From JBCBGF01 sp038526915 (lineage in GTDB: Bacteria; Pseudomonadota; Alphaproteobacteria; Rhodobacterales; Rhodobacteraceae), in the NCBI GenBank assembly GCA_038526915.1, contig JBCBGF010000006.1, forward strand, positions 62,001-126,000: DNA of 64,000 nt, written 5' to 3'. The notes under the pieces were generated by a model. The model was not told where the DNA came from. It saw nothing but the letters and a program-made list of their open reading frames with translations, and did not search any database. The position numbers and the translations under genes were made by a program. Shown here one piece after another: positions 8,230-16,435 of the stretch (its first letter is position 1; each line of letters starts with the position of its first letter).

Positions 8230-9808
8230 TACCTCTTCCGGCGCGCGCCGCGGCGACTGGCCCGACCATCCGTTGATCTACCAGATCTACCCGCGCTCTT
8301 TCCAGGATACGACCGGGTCGGGTGAGGGCGATCTGGCGGGGATCACCCGGCGGTTGGATCACATTGCGCGGCTGGGGGCGGATGCGATTTGGTTGTCGCC
8401 CTTCTACACCTCGCCCATGGACGATGGCGGCTATGACGTGGCCGATCACTGCGCCGTCGATCCCCGCTTTGGCACGCTTGCGGATTTCGATGAACTGGTG
8501 GCGCGGGCCCATGATCTGGGGCTGAAGGTGATGATCGATCAGGTGTTCAACCACACCTCTGACCAGCACCCGTGGTTTCAGAGATCGCTTGCTGGCGATC
8601 CCGATTACGCTGATTTCTATGTCTGGGCCGATCCTTGCGACGATGGCCGCCCGCCGTCGAACTGGATCGGCTATTTCGGGCTGCCGTCCTGGCGCTGGCA
8701 TCCGCAGCGGCGGCAGTATTGCCTGCACCAGTTCTTGCCCTCGCAGCCGGGGCTGAACCACTACAATCCTGCGGTGAACGCGGCCTTGGGGGAGATCAGC
8801 CGGTTCTGGCGGGACCGTGGCGTGGACGGGTTCCGCTATGATGCCGTGACCAGCATCTTTTTCGACAAGGAGTATCGCGACAATCCGCCAGCCGGTGACG
8901 ATCAGGGCAGCCAGCCGGGATCGGCGGCGAACCCCTTTACCATGCAGCGCCATGACTATGACATGCTGCCCAAGGAATGCGCGTCCTACGCCGAAAAGCT
9001 GCGTGAATGGGCGGGGCCTGATGCCTATCTGATGGGCGAAATCAATGACGGGCCGACCTCGGTCGAGACGCTGGAGAAATTCACTGCGCCGTCGCGGCTG
9101 GATGCGGGATATGTCGTCGATCTGGCCGAGCGGGGGCTGACGGGCGGGGTGCTGGCCGATGTCATCGAGCGGATGGAGGGGCCGGGGCGGTTGATCTGGT
9201 GGCTGTCGTGCCACGACCAGCCGCGTCAGGTGAGCCGCGCAGGCGATGGCAGCGCGCGGGATGCGCGGATGCTGGCGGCGCTGCTTCTGGCTCTGCCGGG
9301 GCCGGTTCTGATCTATCAGGGTGAAGAGCTTGGCATGCCGCAGCCCGATCTGCCGAAATCGGCGCTCCGCGATCCGTTCGATCTGGCGTTCTGGCCCGAA
9401 CCGCCGGGGCGGGATGGTGCGCGCACGCCGATCCCGTGGCAGGCGGGAGAGGGGTATGGCTTTACCACCGGCGTGCCGTGGCTGCCCATGGAGTTGCCGC
9501 CCGGTGGGCCTGCGCTGCAGCAGTGGGAGGAGCCGGGCAGCGTTCTGTCGTTCTATCACGGTGCCATCGCTGAACGCCGCGCCTTGGGTCTGGCGGGGGC
9601 CGCGATTGAGTGCGTGGTGGCGGAAGAAGACTTTTTTGCCGCGCGGCTGTCGGGTGATGACAGCGCGTTTCTGCTGGTGACCAATCTGGGGCAGTCGCCG
9701 CGTGATGTGCCAGAGGGGGCTGCGCATGCGGAGGTGGCGCTGTCGAGCGATGGCACGCCGCCGCCGGGCCGGATTGCGCCGCGTAGCACCCTGTGGTTGC
9801 GGCTTTAG
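8222..9808 (+). CDS. GH13 alpha-glucosidase / alpha-amylase family enzyme
   Basis: 528 residues, cytosolic (no signal peptide). The GH13 hallmarks run in order: the HPLIYQIYPRSFQDT entry strand, DQVFNHTSDQH (region I), DGFRYDAV with nucleophile Asp207 (region II), MGEI with acid/base Glu273 (region III) and CHDQPR with Asp332 (region IV, normally NHD; here Asn is replaced by Cys). Length and order fit subfamily 23 alpha-glucosidases acting on maltose, sucrose or related alpha-glucosides. The ATG at 8222 overlaps the FNT gene by 8 bases, indicating one operon under the EcfG promoter at 7324-7349. A role in turnover of compatible-solute sugars is inference. The 3' end overlaps the convergent gene by 4 bases. 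Confidence 0.87.
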   Translation: MSDTSSGARRGDWPDHPLIYQIYPRSFQDTTGSGEGDLAGITRRLDHIARLGADAIWLSPFYTSPMDDGGYDVADHCAVDPRFGTLADFDELVARAHDLGLKVMIDQVFNHTSDQHPWFQRSLAGDPDYADFYVWADPCDDGRPPSNWIGYFGLPSWRWHPQRRQYCLHQFLPSQPGLNHYNPAVNAALGEISRFWRDRGVDGFRYDAVTSIFFDKEYRDNPPAGDDQGSQPGSAANPFTMQRHDYDMLPKECASYAEKLREWAGPDAYLMGEINDGPTSVETLEKFTAPSRLDAGYVVDLAERGLTGGVLADVIERMEGPGRLIWWLSCHDQPRQVSRAGDGSARDARMLAALLLALPGPVLIYQGEELGMPQPDLPKSALRDPFDLAFWPEPPGRDGARTPIPWQAGEGYGFTTGVPWLPMELPPGGPALQQWEEPGSVLSFYHGAIAERRALGLAGAAIECVVAEEDFFAARLSGDDSAFLLVTNLGQSPRDVPEGAAHAEVALSSDGTPPPGRIAPRSTLWLRL

Positions 9809-10059
9809 GCCTTCGCCCTTTCTAGCGTGCGGAGCCGTTGGGCCCTGGCGGCCAGTTCATGCATCCCGAACGTTGCCGCTGTCGTGAGCTCTGGTGCCTC
9901 GACGGACCAGTCGATCTCACCGTCGGACCTGTTCTTCGACCGATATGCGAGGGCTTGCAGTTCTGCGCGCAGAGCGGCCAAATCGCTGGAGGGGGATAGG
10001 AGCCGCACCGCCGAAAATGCGCCCACGAACATTTCGGGCAGGTCATAGGCGGGGGCCAC
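9805..10059 (-). CDS. Hypothetical protein (start uncertain)
   Basis: An 84-residue frame from GTG 10059, or 75 residues from ATG 10032, ending LAARAQRLRTLERAKA. It is mostly helical and charged, without a signal peptide or membrane segment, and no family is recognised. Neither start has a good Shine-Dalgarno sequence. The frame stays open upstream into the SDR gene, so the limits are uncertain. Support for coding is the clean tail-to-tail overlap with the GH13 gene and the absence of any other candidate in the 350-base gap. No EcfG promoter was found for it. Confidence 0.35.
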   Translation of the reverse strand: MAPAYDLPEMFVGAFSAVRLLSPSSDLAALRAELQALAYRSKNRSDGEIDWSVEAPELTTAATFGMHELAARAQRLRTLERAKA

Positions 10060-10080
10060 GATAAAAAAACGCCCGCTGCC

Positions 10081-10102
10081 GCCGCGGCCTAAAGGCCGCG
10101 GC
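10081..10102 (-). terminator. Perfect 9-bp inverted repeat, candidate terminator of the SDR gene
   Basis: GCCGCGGCC, a TAAA loop and GGCCGCGGC form a perfect hairpin downstream of the SDR stop at 10166. On the minus strand a run of seven T (10069-10063) follows only after a gap of 11 bases, so intrinsic termination may be imperfect. Confidence 0.5.
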
Positions 10103-10165
10103 GCACGGTATCGTAACAGGTGTGGGGGAGCGTCATCACGGCGTTGGTGGTGTGCGGGGCGGGGA

Positions 10166-11140
10166 CTAACCCAGAGCGAGGCCCACCACAAAGCCCGACA
10201 AGGGCAGGGCTGAGAACACCACCAGCCGCGCGAGATCGGCGTCGATGATGATCCCGCTGTCGCGCGCCTCATCACCGAACCGCCCATGCGCCGTGGCGGC
10301 GATGCCGTCCACAGGTCCGGTCAGGTTGTCTGGCCGTCCGCCGGGCTCATCGGTGCCGGATTTCTGCATCTCTGCCCCGCTATCGGCGAGTTTCGCGTCA
10401 AGCCAAGCGGGCAGGACCATATTGCCAAAGACAAGCTGCAGCACGGAATAGCCCACGAAATATTCGCGCTTGCCCTCTTTGACCGCGCGCATCACGGCGC
10501 GGGCGGCGACCTCGGGTTGGAACACTGGCGGGGCGGGTTGCGGCTTTTTTGACAGCCGGTTGCGCGCCCAGTCAAACTGCGGCGTATTCACCGCGGGAAG
10601 CTGGATGAGGCTGATGGTGATGTCGGAGCCTTCGCGGATCAGCTCGGAGCGAATAGCCGAGGTGAAGCCGTTGATCCCGTGTTTCGAGGCGCAATAGGCA
10701 GACTGATAGGGCACCGCGCGGTAGCTGAGGCCCGAGCCGACATTGACGATGCGGCCCGTATTGCGCCCCTCCATTAGTGACAGGGCGGCGCGGGTCCCGT
10801 TCACGACGCCCATCAGGGTGGTGTCAACGATGCTTTCAAACTCGTCCTTGCCCATCGCGGGGAAGGGGGAAAAACTTGTCAGCATGGCGGAATTCACCCA
10901 GACCTCGATGGGGCCCATCATCTCTTCGACGGTCGCGCCTGCACGTCGGACGGCGTCTGCGTCTGAGACGTCGCAGGGCAGGCAGATCACGTCGTCGCCG
11001 TAGGTGCCCTCCAGTTCCGACAAACGCTCTTGTCCCCGGGCAAGTACGCCCACGCGATACCCGTCTTCGATGAGTTTGGTGACGACGGCGCGGCCCACAC
11101 CCGCTGTACCGCCAGCTACTAATGCAACTGGTTTTGCCAA
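10166..11140 (-). CDS. Short-chain dehydrogenase/reductase with C-terminal extension
   Basis: 324 residues. The NAD(P) glycine motif is GGTAGVGRA near the N-terminus, and the catalytic Ser/Tyr/Lys set appears in NVGSGLSYRAVPYQSAYCASKHG (YxxxK). The core is followed by an unusual C-terminal extension of about 90 residues whose last 25 residues are hydrophobic (VVFSALPLSGFVVGLALG), possibly a membrane anchor. The substrate is unknown. The start codon is TTG at 11140, supported by GGAGG 5 bases upstream. An exact EcfG promoter sits at 11192-11217. Confidence 0.85.
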   Translation of the reverse strand: MAKPVALVAGGTAGVGRAVVTKLIEDGYRVGVLARGQERLSELEGTYGDDVICLPCDVSDADAVRRAGATVEEMMGPIEVWVNSAMLTSFSPFPAMGKDEFESIVDTTLMGVVNGTRAALSLMEGRNTGRIVNVGSGLSYRAVPYQSAYCASKHGINGFTSAIRSELIREGSDITISLIQLPAVNTPQFDWARNRLSKKPQPAPPVFQPEVAARAVMRAVKEGKREYFVGYSVLQLVFGNMVLPAWLDAKLADSGAEMQKSGTDEPGGRPDNLTGPVDGIAATAHGRFGDEARDSGIIIDADLARLVVFSALPLSGFVVGLALG

Positions 11141-11191
11141 TTTGGCCTCCGATGGTTTGTTTTGGTCCCTATGGTTGGCTTCGGGATATGC

Positions 11192-11217
11192 AACGCAGAG
11201 GTGGCGTTGGGTGTTCC
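11192..11217 (-). promoter_or_regulatory. EcfG-type promoter for the TTG-started SDR gene
   Basis: On the minus strand GGAAC (11217-11213), 17 bases, CGTT (11195-11192). It is an exact match ending about 50 bases before the SDR start. Confidence 0.85.
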
Positions 11218-11266
11218 ATGCCCGAGTTCGGGACAGGCCGCGCCAAGCCGTCGCAGCCGCGACAGG

Positions 11267-12064
11267 CTAGGTCGCCACCGTGGCCACCGCGCCGCCATCG
11301 ACGCGGTAGTTCGCGCCTACCACGAAACTGGCGCGGTCCGAACACAGGAATGCGATGGCGGCGGCGACCTCATCTGGCGTGCCGCGGCGTTTGAGCTCCA
11401 GATAGGGGCGTTCCTCATCCAGAAAGCGCTCCACCGCTTCCTCCCGGCTGATCCCGTCGTCTTCGGCGCGGCGGTCCATCATGCCGTCGGTCATCGGTGT
11501 CTCGATAAAGGCGGGGGAGACGGCATTGACCAAGACGCCGTTCCCGGCAGTGACCCGGCTAAGACCTTTCACGAAGTTCAACAACGCCGCCTTGGAGACG
11601 TTGTAGACCGCCTCTTCGGCGTATGGCTGCACCGCGTTTTCGCTGCTAACCACCACCGCGCGGCCCCAGCCGCGGCGCTCCATCTGGGGGAGGAAGGCGC
11701 GCATGGTGCGGACCACGGACATGAAGTTGGTTTGCCATATTTCATCCCAGGCGGCGTCATCGAGCTGCAACGGGTGCCCTTTGGCCCCTGTGATCCCCGC
11801 GGCGCAGACCAGTACGTCGGGCATGGTGGCCTTGGCCTCGACATCCTGTGCCAGCGCGTCCACTGCGGCCTGGTCGGTGAGATCGGCGGCAAAGGGGATC
11901 ACGTCCTCCCCGATCTGACGGGCCGCTTTGATCGCATCGTCACGATCGAGATCGGTCAGAAGGATGCGCATCCCTTCGCCGTGAAGGGCGCGCGCTGTTG
12001 CCTGACCGATGCCGGAGGCGCCCCCGGTGATCAGTGCGGTTTTGCCGTTCAGTCCCAGATCCAT
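11267..12064 (-). CDS. Short-chain dehydrogenase/reductase (SDR)
   Basis: 265 residues from ATG 12064; the longer frame to 12178 crosses the divergent promoter region and otsA. A classical SDR: TGGASGIGQATARAL for cofactor, CAAGITG (NNAG-like), catalytic Ser in VVVSSENA, YNVSKAA (YxxxK) and a standard C-terminus ending in the GGAV region. The acidic residue after strand 2 (LLTDLDRDD) suggests NAD+ preference. The substrate is not predictable. It is divergent from otsA with 112 bases between the starts and has a one-mismatch EcfG promoter at 12096-12121. Confidence 0.87.
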   Translation of the reverse strand: MDLGLNGKTALITGGASGIGQATARALHGEGMRILLTDLDRDDAIKAARQIGEDVIPFAADLTDQAAVDALAQDVEAKATMPDVLVCAAGITGAKGHPLQLDDAAWDEIWQTNFMSVVRTMRAFLPQMERRGWGRAVVVSSENAVQPYAEEAVYNVSKAALLNFVKGLSRVTAGNGVLVNAVSPAFIETPMTDGMMDRRAEDDGISREEAVERFLDEERPYLELKRRGTPDEVAAAIAFLCSDRASFVVGANYRVDGGAVATVAT

Positions 12065-12095
12065 GCCGTGTGTCCTCTGCGTTGCGTTCAGGGCT

Positions 12096-12121
12096 AACAC
12101 GGCGGCTGCGTGATCGGTTCC
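12096..12121 (-). promoter_or_regulatory. Near-consensus EcfG promoter (GGAAC-N17-TGTT)
   Basis: On the minus strand GGAAC (12121-12117), 17 bases, then TGTT (12099-12096) instead of CGTT. Position and spacing suit the SDR gene starting at 12064. The single -10 mismatch makes it weaker than the others. Confidence 0.5.
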
Positions 12122-12176
12122 AGCAGGGGCGCAGCATCTGTTGACCCGTCCGCACCGCGCCGGTACCGACAAAGGC

Positions 12177-13547
12177 ATGGGTCAGCTTGTCATCCTGTCC
12201 AACCGCATCCCCACCGGGGCGATCCCGTCGGGCGGGTTGGTTGTCGCGCTGCATGACTGTCTGAACGCGCGCGGGGGGATCTGGGTGGGGTCGGCAGACA
12301 CGCCCGTGTCCGTGGCATCGAACGTCTTGATGCCTTTGGGGGAGGGGCCCTACCAGCGCTTTGCCTTCGATGTGACCCAGGCCGAATATGACGGGTTCTA
12401 CCTGGGCTATGCGAACTCGGTCCTGTGGCCGCTGTTTCACTGGCGCGCGGATCTGATCGACCTCAAGGCCGAATATGCCGAGGCCTATACCACAGTGAAT
12501 GCCCGCGTGGCGCGCCTTCTGGCGCAAGAGCTTGATCCCGATGATCTCTTGTGGGTGCATGACTATCACTTCCTGCCCATCGCGGCGCAGCTTCGCAAAT
12601 TGGGGGTGCGCAACCGGATCGGGTTTTTCCTGCACACGCCGTTTCCCCATGCGCAGGATCTCTTTGCCCTGCCGCAGCGGGAAGAGTTCACCGAATGGCT
12701 CGCGGCCTATGATCTGGTGGGGTTGCAGGCAGAGCGGGATGTGGCGGCCCTGCTGGAGCTGTTTCGCAGCGAGGCGCAGGGCGAGTTGTTGATGGACGGC
12801 ACGATCCAGCACCGCGACGGGCGGTTCAGCGTGATGAGCTGCCCCATCGGGATCGACGTGGATGATTTCATCGCGCAAACCGAGGCGTCCAATGGAGCGG
12901 CCAAGCTGGGCCTGCGGGACAAAGATCAGTTGGTGATCGGCGTGGATCGGCTCGATTATTCCAAAGGCCTCGTCAATCGGTTCGAGGCGTTTGGCCAATA
13001 CCTTGCCGCCCATGCCGAGGATCGGCCACCGGCCACGTTTCTGCAGATCGCCCAGCCCAGCCGCAGCGCGCTGGACGCCTATCAAGATATCCGTGGTGAG
13101 CTGGAGAAGACCGCGGGCTTCCTGAACGGGACCTATGGCAAGCTTGACTGGACGCCGATCCGTTATCTGTGCCGCAGTGTCCCGCGTGAGCGGATTGCGG
13201 GATTGTACCGGCGTGCGAATGTGGGGCTGGTGACGCCCTTGGCCGACGGGATGAATCTGGTCGCGAAGGAGTATGTTGCCGCCCAAGATCCGAGCGATCC
13301 CGGCGTCCTGGTGCTGTCGCACTTTGCGGGGGCGGCCGAGCAGATGACGGCAGCGTTGCTGGTGAACCCCTATGACAGTGAAGAGGTGGCGGGTGCGATT
13401 GACACCGCCCTGGCGATGCCGCGCGACGAACGCATCGCGCGGCACGGTGAGTTGATGGCCGATCTCAGACGCCGGGACATCGGGTGGTGGACAGAGACAT
13501 TCCTGCGGCGGCTTGCCTCGGTTCCCGCGTCAGACGCGGCATCCTAA
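12177..13547 (+). CDS. otsA: Alpha,alpha-trehalose-phosphate synthase (GT20)
   Basis: 456 residues, close to the 474 of E. coli OtsA. It makes trehalose-6-phosphate from UDP-glucose and glucose-6-phosphate in the cytosol. Visible landmarks are SNRIPTG and GGLVVAL at the N-terminus, DLLWVHDYHFLP, FFLHTPFP, the UDP-glucose segment GVDRLDYSKGL and DGMNLVAKEYVA near the C-terminus. The ATG at 12177 is used; the frame back to 12141 lacks a better start. Trehalose is a classical osmoprotectant and EcfG-linked product, but no otsB phosphatase is present in the window and no EcfG match precedes this gene on the plus strand. It ends 10 bases from the convergent small membrane gene. Confidence 0.93.
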   Translation: MGQLVILSNRIPTGAIPSGGLVVALHDCLNARGGIWVGSADTPVSVASNVLMPLGEGPYQRFAFDVTQAEYDGFYLGYANSVLWPLFHWRADLIDLKAEYAEAYTTVNARVARLLAQELDPDDLLWVHDYHFLPIAAQLRKLGVRNRIGFFLHTPFPHAQDLFALPQREEFTEWLAAYDLVGLQAERDVAALLELFRSEAQGELLMDGTIQHRDGRFSVMSCPIGIDVDDFIAQTEASNGAAKLGLRDKDQLVIGVDRLDYSKGLVNRFEAFGQYLAAHAEDRPPATFLQIAQPSRSALDAYQDIRGELEKTAGFLNGTYGKLDWTPIRYLCRSVPRERIAGLYRRANVGLVTPLADGMNLVAKEYVAAQDPSDPGVLVLSHFAGAAEQMTAALLVNPYDSEEVAGAIDTALAMPRDERIARHGELMADLRRRDIGWWTETFLRRLASVPASDAAS

Positions 13548-13556
13548 AACGCGGCG

Positions 13557-13877
13557 TCAGATCGAGAAGACCGCGATCCCGATCAGGGCGATCACGCCCA
13601 GGCCGATGATCCCGACAAGCGCGGCGCGGCCGCGTTTGGGTTGGTCGGTCACCGGGTGATCCGCGGGATCGGCAGAAATCTCTCCACCGCTATCGACCAG
13701 GTAGGTGTCGGCCGGCTCCGCGCGCGGAGTGGGGCGTTGTGCGTCTTCGATCATATCGGCGGGGCGTGGGCTGGAGCGCAGGCCCGGACCGGCCTCATGC
13801 CTCAGGGCGCGGGCCTGGTGGGTGGGGTCCACCTGATCGGCTTTCGGTCGGGCGATTGCAGCGTTGCGAGCGGACAT
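13557..13877 (-). CDS. Small tail-anchored membrane protein
   Basis: 106 residues: a polar, proline- and charge-rich, probably disordered N-terminal part (about 80 residues) and one C-terminal hydrophobic helix (ALVGIIGLGVIALIGIAVFSI). The layout is that of a tail-anchored inner-membrane protein. No family is recognised. The ATG has AAGGAGG upstream, a strong ribosome site, and an exact EcfG promoter lies at 13924-13949. It converges with otsA across 10 bases. Confidence 0.65.
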   Translation of the reverse strand: MSARNAAIARPKADQVDPTHQARALRHEAGPGLRSSPRPADMIEDAQRPTPRAEPADTYLVDSGGEISADPADHPVTDQPKRGRAALVGIIGLGVIALIGIAVFSI

Positions 13878-13923
13878 AGCGGTGCGTCCTCCTTTGTGAA
13901 TTGCATTTCAATCCTCGGAGCCA

Positions 13924-13949
13924 AACGCGTAAAGCCCGTGGCCGGTTCC
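13924..13949 (-). promoter_or_regulatory. EcfG-type promoter for the tail-anchored protein
   Basis: On the minus strand GGAAC (13949-13945), 17 bases, CGTT (13927-13924), exact. It is in the 300-base divergent spacer that also holds the rightward promoter at 14114-14139; nothing else is recognised there. Confidence 0.85.
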
Positions 13950-14113
13950 GGGAGGGGGCAATTGAGAGAGCCTGTGCCGTGCGGTGCGCGGGTGTGCGGA
14001 GGGGGTTGTATCCGGAGTCTTAGATTCGGAAAACGTTTCATAATCAGGCGGTTGCGAGATTTTGCCATGTGGCAGTCTCTGATCACGACCCTGCGGGCCA
14101 GTGTAGGGCTCGT

Positions 14114-14139
14114 GGAACCACCTCGCCAAACGAGCCGTT
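14114..14139 (+). promoter_or_regulatory. EcfG-type promoter for the DUF998-like gene
   Basis: GGAAC at 14114-14118, 17 bases, CGTT at 14136-14139, exact. It is followed by GGAGAGG just before the ATG at 14178. Confidence 0.85.
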
Positions 14140-14177
14140 GACGCGGGAAAGCCGTCAACAGCCCCCGGAGAGGTTCC

Positions 14178-14894
14178 ATGACCCAAAAACACATCCTAAC
14201 CGATACGCTGGTGGGCCAGCTCAGCTACCCCGCCGATGCCCTGTTGCTGCGCATCTGTGCCGCTCTGGCCCTGCTCGGCACGGTCCTTTTGATCGGCTCC
14301 AACGTGGTGGGCAGCCTGCTTGTCGAACGGCATGACTGGGTCGCAGACACGGTGAGCGATCTGGCCGCGGGCCGGTTGGAATATATCCAGGACATTGGCC
14401 TTTATGGCTATGCGGCAGGCCTTCTTGCCCTGTCGCTGGCGCTGTCGCATGTGCGGATGCCCAGCCACCGCTGGACGATCGCCGCGCTGGGCCTTGGGGT
14501 TGTGGCCTTGCTCGTGACCATCATCGGGGCGCGCAATGAGTATGGCGACGGCGATAGCGAGGGCGTGGAGATCCATATCTACCTCGTCTACGCGCTGGGT
14601 GTGGCGTTCACGGTCGTTTTCTTTGCCGCCGCGCCGGGGCTGACGCGGCTGCGCGCGGGGCTGGGTACGCTCAGCTACGGCTGTGGCGTTTTGTGGACCA
14701 TCGGCGCCCCGATCTTCTTTCTGTTGCCCACCGCCTATGACGGGCTGTGGGAACGCGGGCTTGGCCTGATCACCTGCGTGTGGGTCGTGGCCGTGGGATG
14801 GGCTGTCTGGCGGCTCGCCCGGCCTGCGAAGGACGCCACCATTGTGCGCGAGGTCGTGGGGCCGGTGCGCCTTCGGGAGGTTCCGCTGCGCTAG
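14178..14894 (+). CDS. DUF998-like integral membrane protein
   Basis: 238 residues with about six hydrophobic helices. The first loop after helix 1 carries HDWVADTVSDLAAGRLEYIQD, resembling the conserved ADTxSDL region of DUF998 membrane proteins; later loops hold acidic GDGDSEGVEIH. Function is unknown for the family. The start is fixed by a strong Shine-Dalgarno and the EcfG promoter 39 bases upstream. The next transcription unit has its own EcfG promoter starting 6 bases after this stop. The DUF assignment was made by eye and should be read as approximate. Confidence 0.7.
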   Translation: MTQKHILTDTLVGQLSYPADALLLRICAALALLGTVLLIGSNVVGSLLVERHDWVADTVSDLAAGRLEYIQDIGLYGYAAGLLALSLALSHVRMPSHRWTIAALGLGVVALLVTIIGARNEYGDGDSEGVEIHIYLVYALGVAFTVVFFAAAPGLTRLRAGLGTLSYGCGVLWTIGAPIFFLLPTAYDGLWERGLGLITCVWVVAVGWAVWRLARPAKDATIVREVVGPVRLREVPLR

Positions 14895-14899
14895 AGTTT

Positions 14900-14924
14900 G
14901 GAACCCCACCCGGTGTGGAACGTT
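14900..14924 (+). promoter_or_regulatory. EcfG-type promoter for the tandem envelope protein genes
   Basis: GGAAC at 14900-14904, 16 bases, CGTT at 14921-14924, exact with the short spacer. It serves the gene at 14980 and probably the one at 15493. Confidence 0.83.
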
Positions 14925-14979
14925 GTGGCGCCAAGAGGGCCCCGATGCCGGGGCCAGATCAGACAGAAAGGAAAAGATC

Positions 14980-15423
14980 ATGACCAAGCCAGCTTTGTTT
15001 GGCGGTGCCGCGCTGCTTATTGCAGGCGTCGCGCTTGTCGGGTTCGGTGGGATGTCGACTGGCGGCGATGTGACGGCGGACGATGTGTCGGAAGCCCGAC
15101 AGGAAGCCGCCGAAAACGCCGGGACCGTGATCACCGAACGGGAAACGACGGGGGATGAAACACTGCCTGCCGTGATGGCCGGTGATACGTCCGCCGTCGA
15201 GCTTGAGACCACCGCGCGTGAAGATACGCGCGAGACCATGGCCGCGCTCCCCGCCTTTACGGTCGACGGGTATGACGCACAGCGCGTCAGCTACCTTTTG
15301 CAGCAGTCCGACATGCCGGTTGAGCTGCGCAACGACTACCTCGCGCAGTTGCGTCAGGCGGATGACGATCCCGACACGCTGCGCGCCGTGCTGCGCCAGT
15401 TGCGCGACGACCTGGCTTCTTAA
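14980..15423 (+). CDS. Stress-associated membrane-anchored protein with C-terminal helical module
   Basis: 147 residues. An N-terminal hydrophobic helix (LFGGAALLIAGVALVGFGG) is followed by an acidic, Thr/Glu-rich linker and a C-terminal helical segment from about residue 97. That segment (YDAQRVSYLLQQSDM onward) has the same spacing of hydrophobic and charged residues as the end of the next gene product, suggesting two copies of one small domain. No lipobox is visible, so it is likely anchored in the inner membrane and faces the periplasm. AAAGGAAAAG lies before the ATG. It is driven by the EcfG promoter at 14900-14924. No known family is recognised. Confidence 0.7.
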   Translation: MTKPALFGGAALLIAGVALVGFGGMSTGGDVTADDVSEARQEAAENAGTVITERETTGDETLPAVMAGDTSAVELETTAREDTRETMAALPAFTVDGYDAQRVSYLLQQSDMPVELRNDYLAQLRQADDDPDTLRAVLRQLRDDLAS

Positions 15424-15492
15424 CCCCAACCCTCACAGAGCCACTTGCGCCACATGATTTGGCGCGGTGGCCGGACTGATAGGAGACATCCC

Positions 15493-16116
15493 ATGACCAG
15501 AACCGTGATTTTTACCGCGATTGTCTTGGCTGTTGTTGTATTTGGCATCGCGATTGCAACCAACGACACGCGCACCACCACGCCGCAAGCCGCGGCGCCA
15601 GAGCCCGATGTGGCAGAACCGGCCGCAACGCAGTCGGATTCTGTGGCATCGACTGCACCTCAGCCCGATATCAATGCCGAAGGGCCGTCCGCCCGCACCG
15701 AGATGGCGCGCAGTGACACGGGCGCGGCATCGCAGATGGCAACCGATGCCGCGGTTGCCGCGCTGGAAGAGACCGGGCAGCCGGTGCAGGGCGCGATTGA
15801 TGAAGTGCGTGAGATCGCAGAGACGTTCGGCACGGTCGGCGCCGAGGCAGGCGATGTACCGCAGAATGATGAGGCGTCCCTGCAAGCGCCGGCGGTGGAT
15901 GCCAGCCAAGCCTCGGACCCCGCCTTTGTGGCAGATGCCCTGTCGCCCGAAAGCTTTGATGCAGAGTTGGTGGCCGCGCTGATCGAAGCCGCACCGCATT
16001 TGTCGACCGAGCAGAAAACCGATCTGCGCGTCGCCGTTCAGGTTGTGGCGCAGGCCCCCGACGGACGCAAAGATGTTCTGAACCGGATCGAAAACATTCT
16101 GCTGCGAACCCAGTAA
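15493..16116 (+). CDS. Stress-associated membrane-anchored protein, partner of the preceding gene
   Basis: 207 residues. It has an N-terminal hydrophobic helix (VIFTAIVLAVVVFGIAIA), a long Ala/Pro/Asp-rich low-complexity linker, an amphipathic middle helix and a C-terminal segment beginning FDAELVAALIEAAPHL and ending in VLNRIENILL, alignable with the end of the upstream protein. The predicted location is the periplasmic face of the inner membrane. The ATG has GGAG 8 bases upstream; the gene is 69 bases downstream of its neighbour without a separate promoter, so both likely share the EcfG-driven transcript, which ends at the terminator at 16137-16173. Function is unknown. Confidence 0.7.
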   Translation: MTRTVIFTAIVLAVVVFGIAIATNDTRTTTPQAAAPEPDVAEPAATQSDSVASTAPQPDINAEGPSARTEMARSDTGAASQMATDAAVAALEETGQPVQGAIDEVREIAETFGTVGAEAGDVPQNDEASLQAPAVDASQASDPAFVADALSPESFDAELVAALIEAAPHLSTEQKTDLRVAVQVVAQAPDGRKDVLNRIENILLRTQ

Positions 16117-16136
16117 CCCGCGCGGCATCGCACAAC

Positions 16137-16173
16137 AAAAAAGGCCGGATGCACGCAGCATCCGGCCTTTTTT
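16137..16173. terminator. Bidirectional intrinsic terminator
   Basis: Six A, stem GGCCGGATGC, loop ACGCA, stem GCATCCGGCC, six T. It works in both directions, between the rightward gene ending at 16116 and the leftward gene ending at 16193. Confidence 0.93.
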
Positions 16174-16192
16174 CGTTCGCTCTTCTTGCAGG

Positions 16193-16378
16193 TTAGATAG
16201 TGGCCGATCCGCCTTTGGGGCCGAAGAACAACCAAAGGATGAAGCCCAGCACCGGCAGAAGCAGAATGACAATCGTCCAGACGACTTTTGCCCCGGTCGA
16301 TGCGCCGCTGATCAGGGTTTGGTAGATCGCGTAGACGCCCGCGATCAGAACGAGAAGGCCGATAAGTCCATATTCCAT
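16193..16378 (-). CDS. PLDc_N domain small membrane protein
   Basis: 61 residues with two hydrophobic helices. The C-terminus GFILWLFFGPKGG matches the PLDc_N domain, the two-helix membrane part that precedes the catalytic domains of cardiolipin synthases; here it stands alone. Stand-alone PLDc_N proteins are common small stress genes of unknown role. The ATG at 16378 has AGGAAAGGA upstream, and an exact EcfG promoter lies at 16410-16435. The longer frame to 16450 would overlap that promoter. Confidence 0.82.
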   Translation of the reverse strand: MEYGLIGLLVLIAGVYAIYQTLISGASTGAKVVWTIVILLLPVLGFILWLFFGPKGGSATI

Positions 16379-16409
16379 AATGTGTCCTTTCCTGATGTGA
16401 TGGCTTGCC

Positions 16410-16435
16410 AACGCGCCCTGGGCGGCAATCGTTCC
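16410..16435 (-). promoter_or_regulatory. EcfG-type promoter for the PLDc_N gene
   Basis: On the minus strand GGAAC (16435-16431), 17 bases, CGTT (16413-16410), exact. Confidence 0.85.

Noticed and set aside
12117..12140. Possible EcfG promoter for otsA on the plus strand
   Set aside because: Only GGTTC-N-TGTT is present; the -35 is not GGAAC in this orientation. The site reads properly on the other strand for the SDR gene.
11940..13445. 501-codon minus-strand frame across otsA
   Set aside because: It is antisense to a clear trehalose-phosphate synthase with all motifs in frame, and its translation has no domain.
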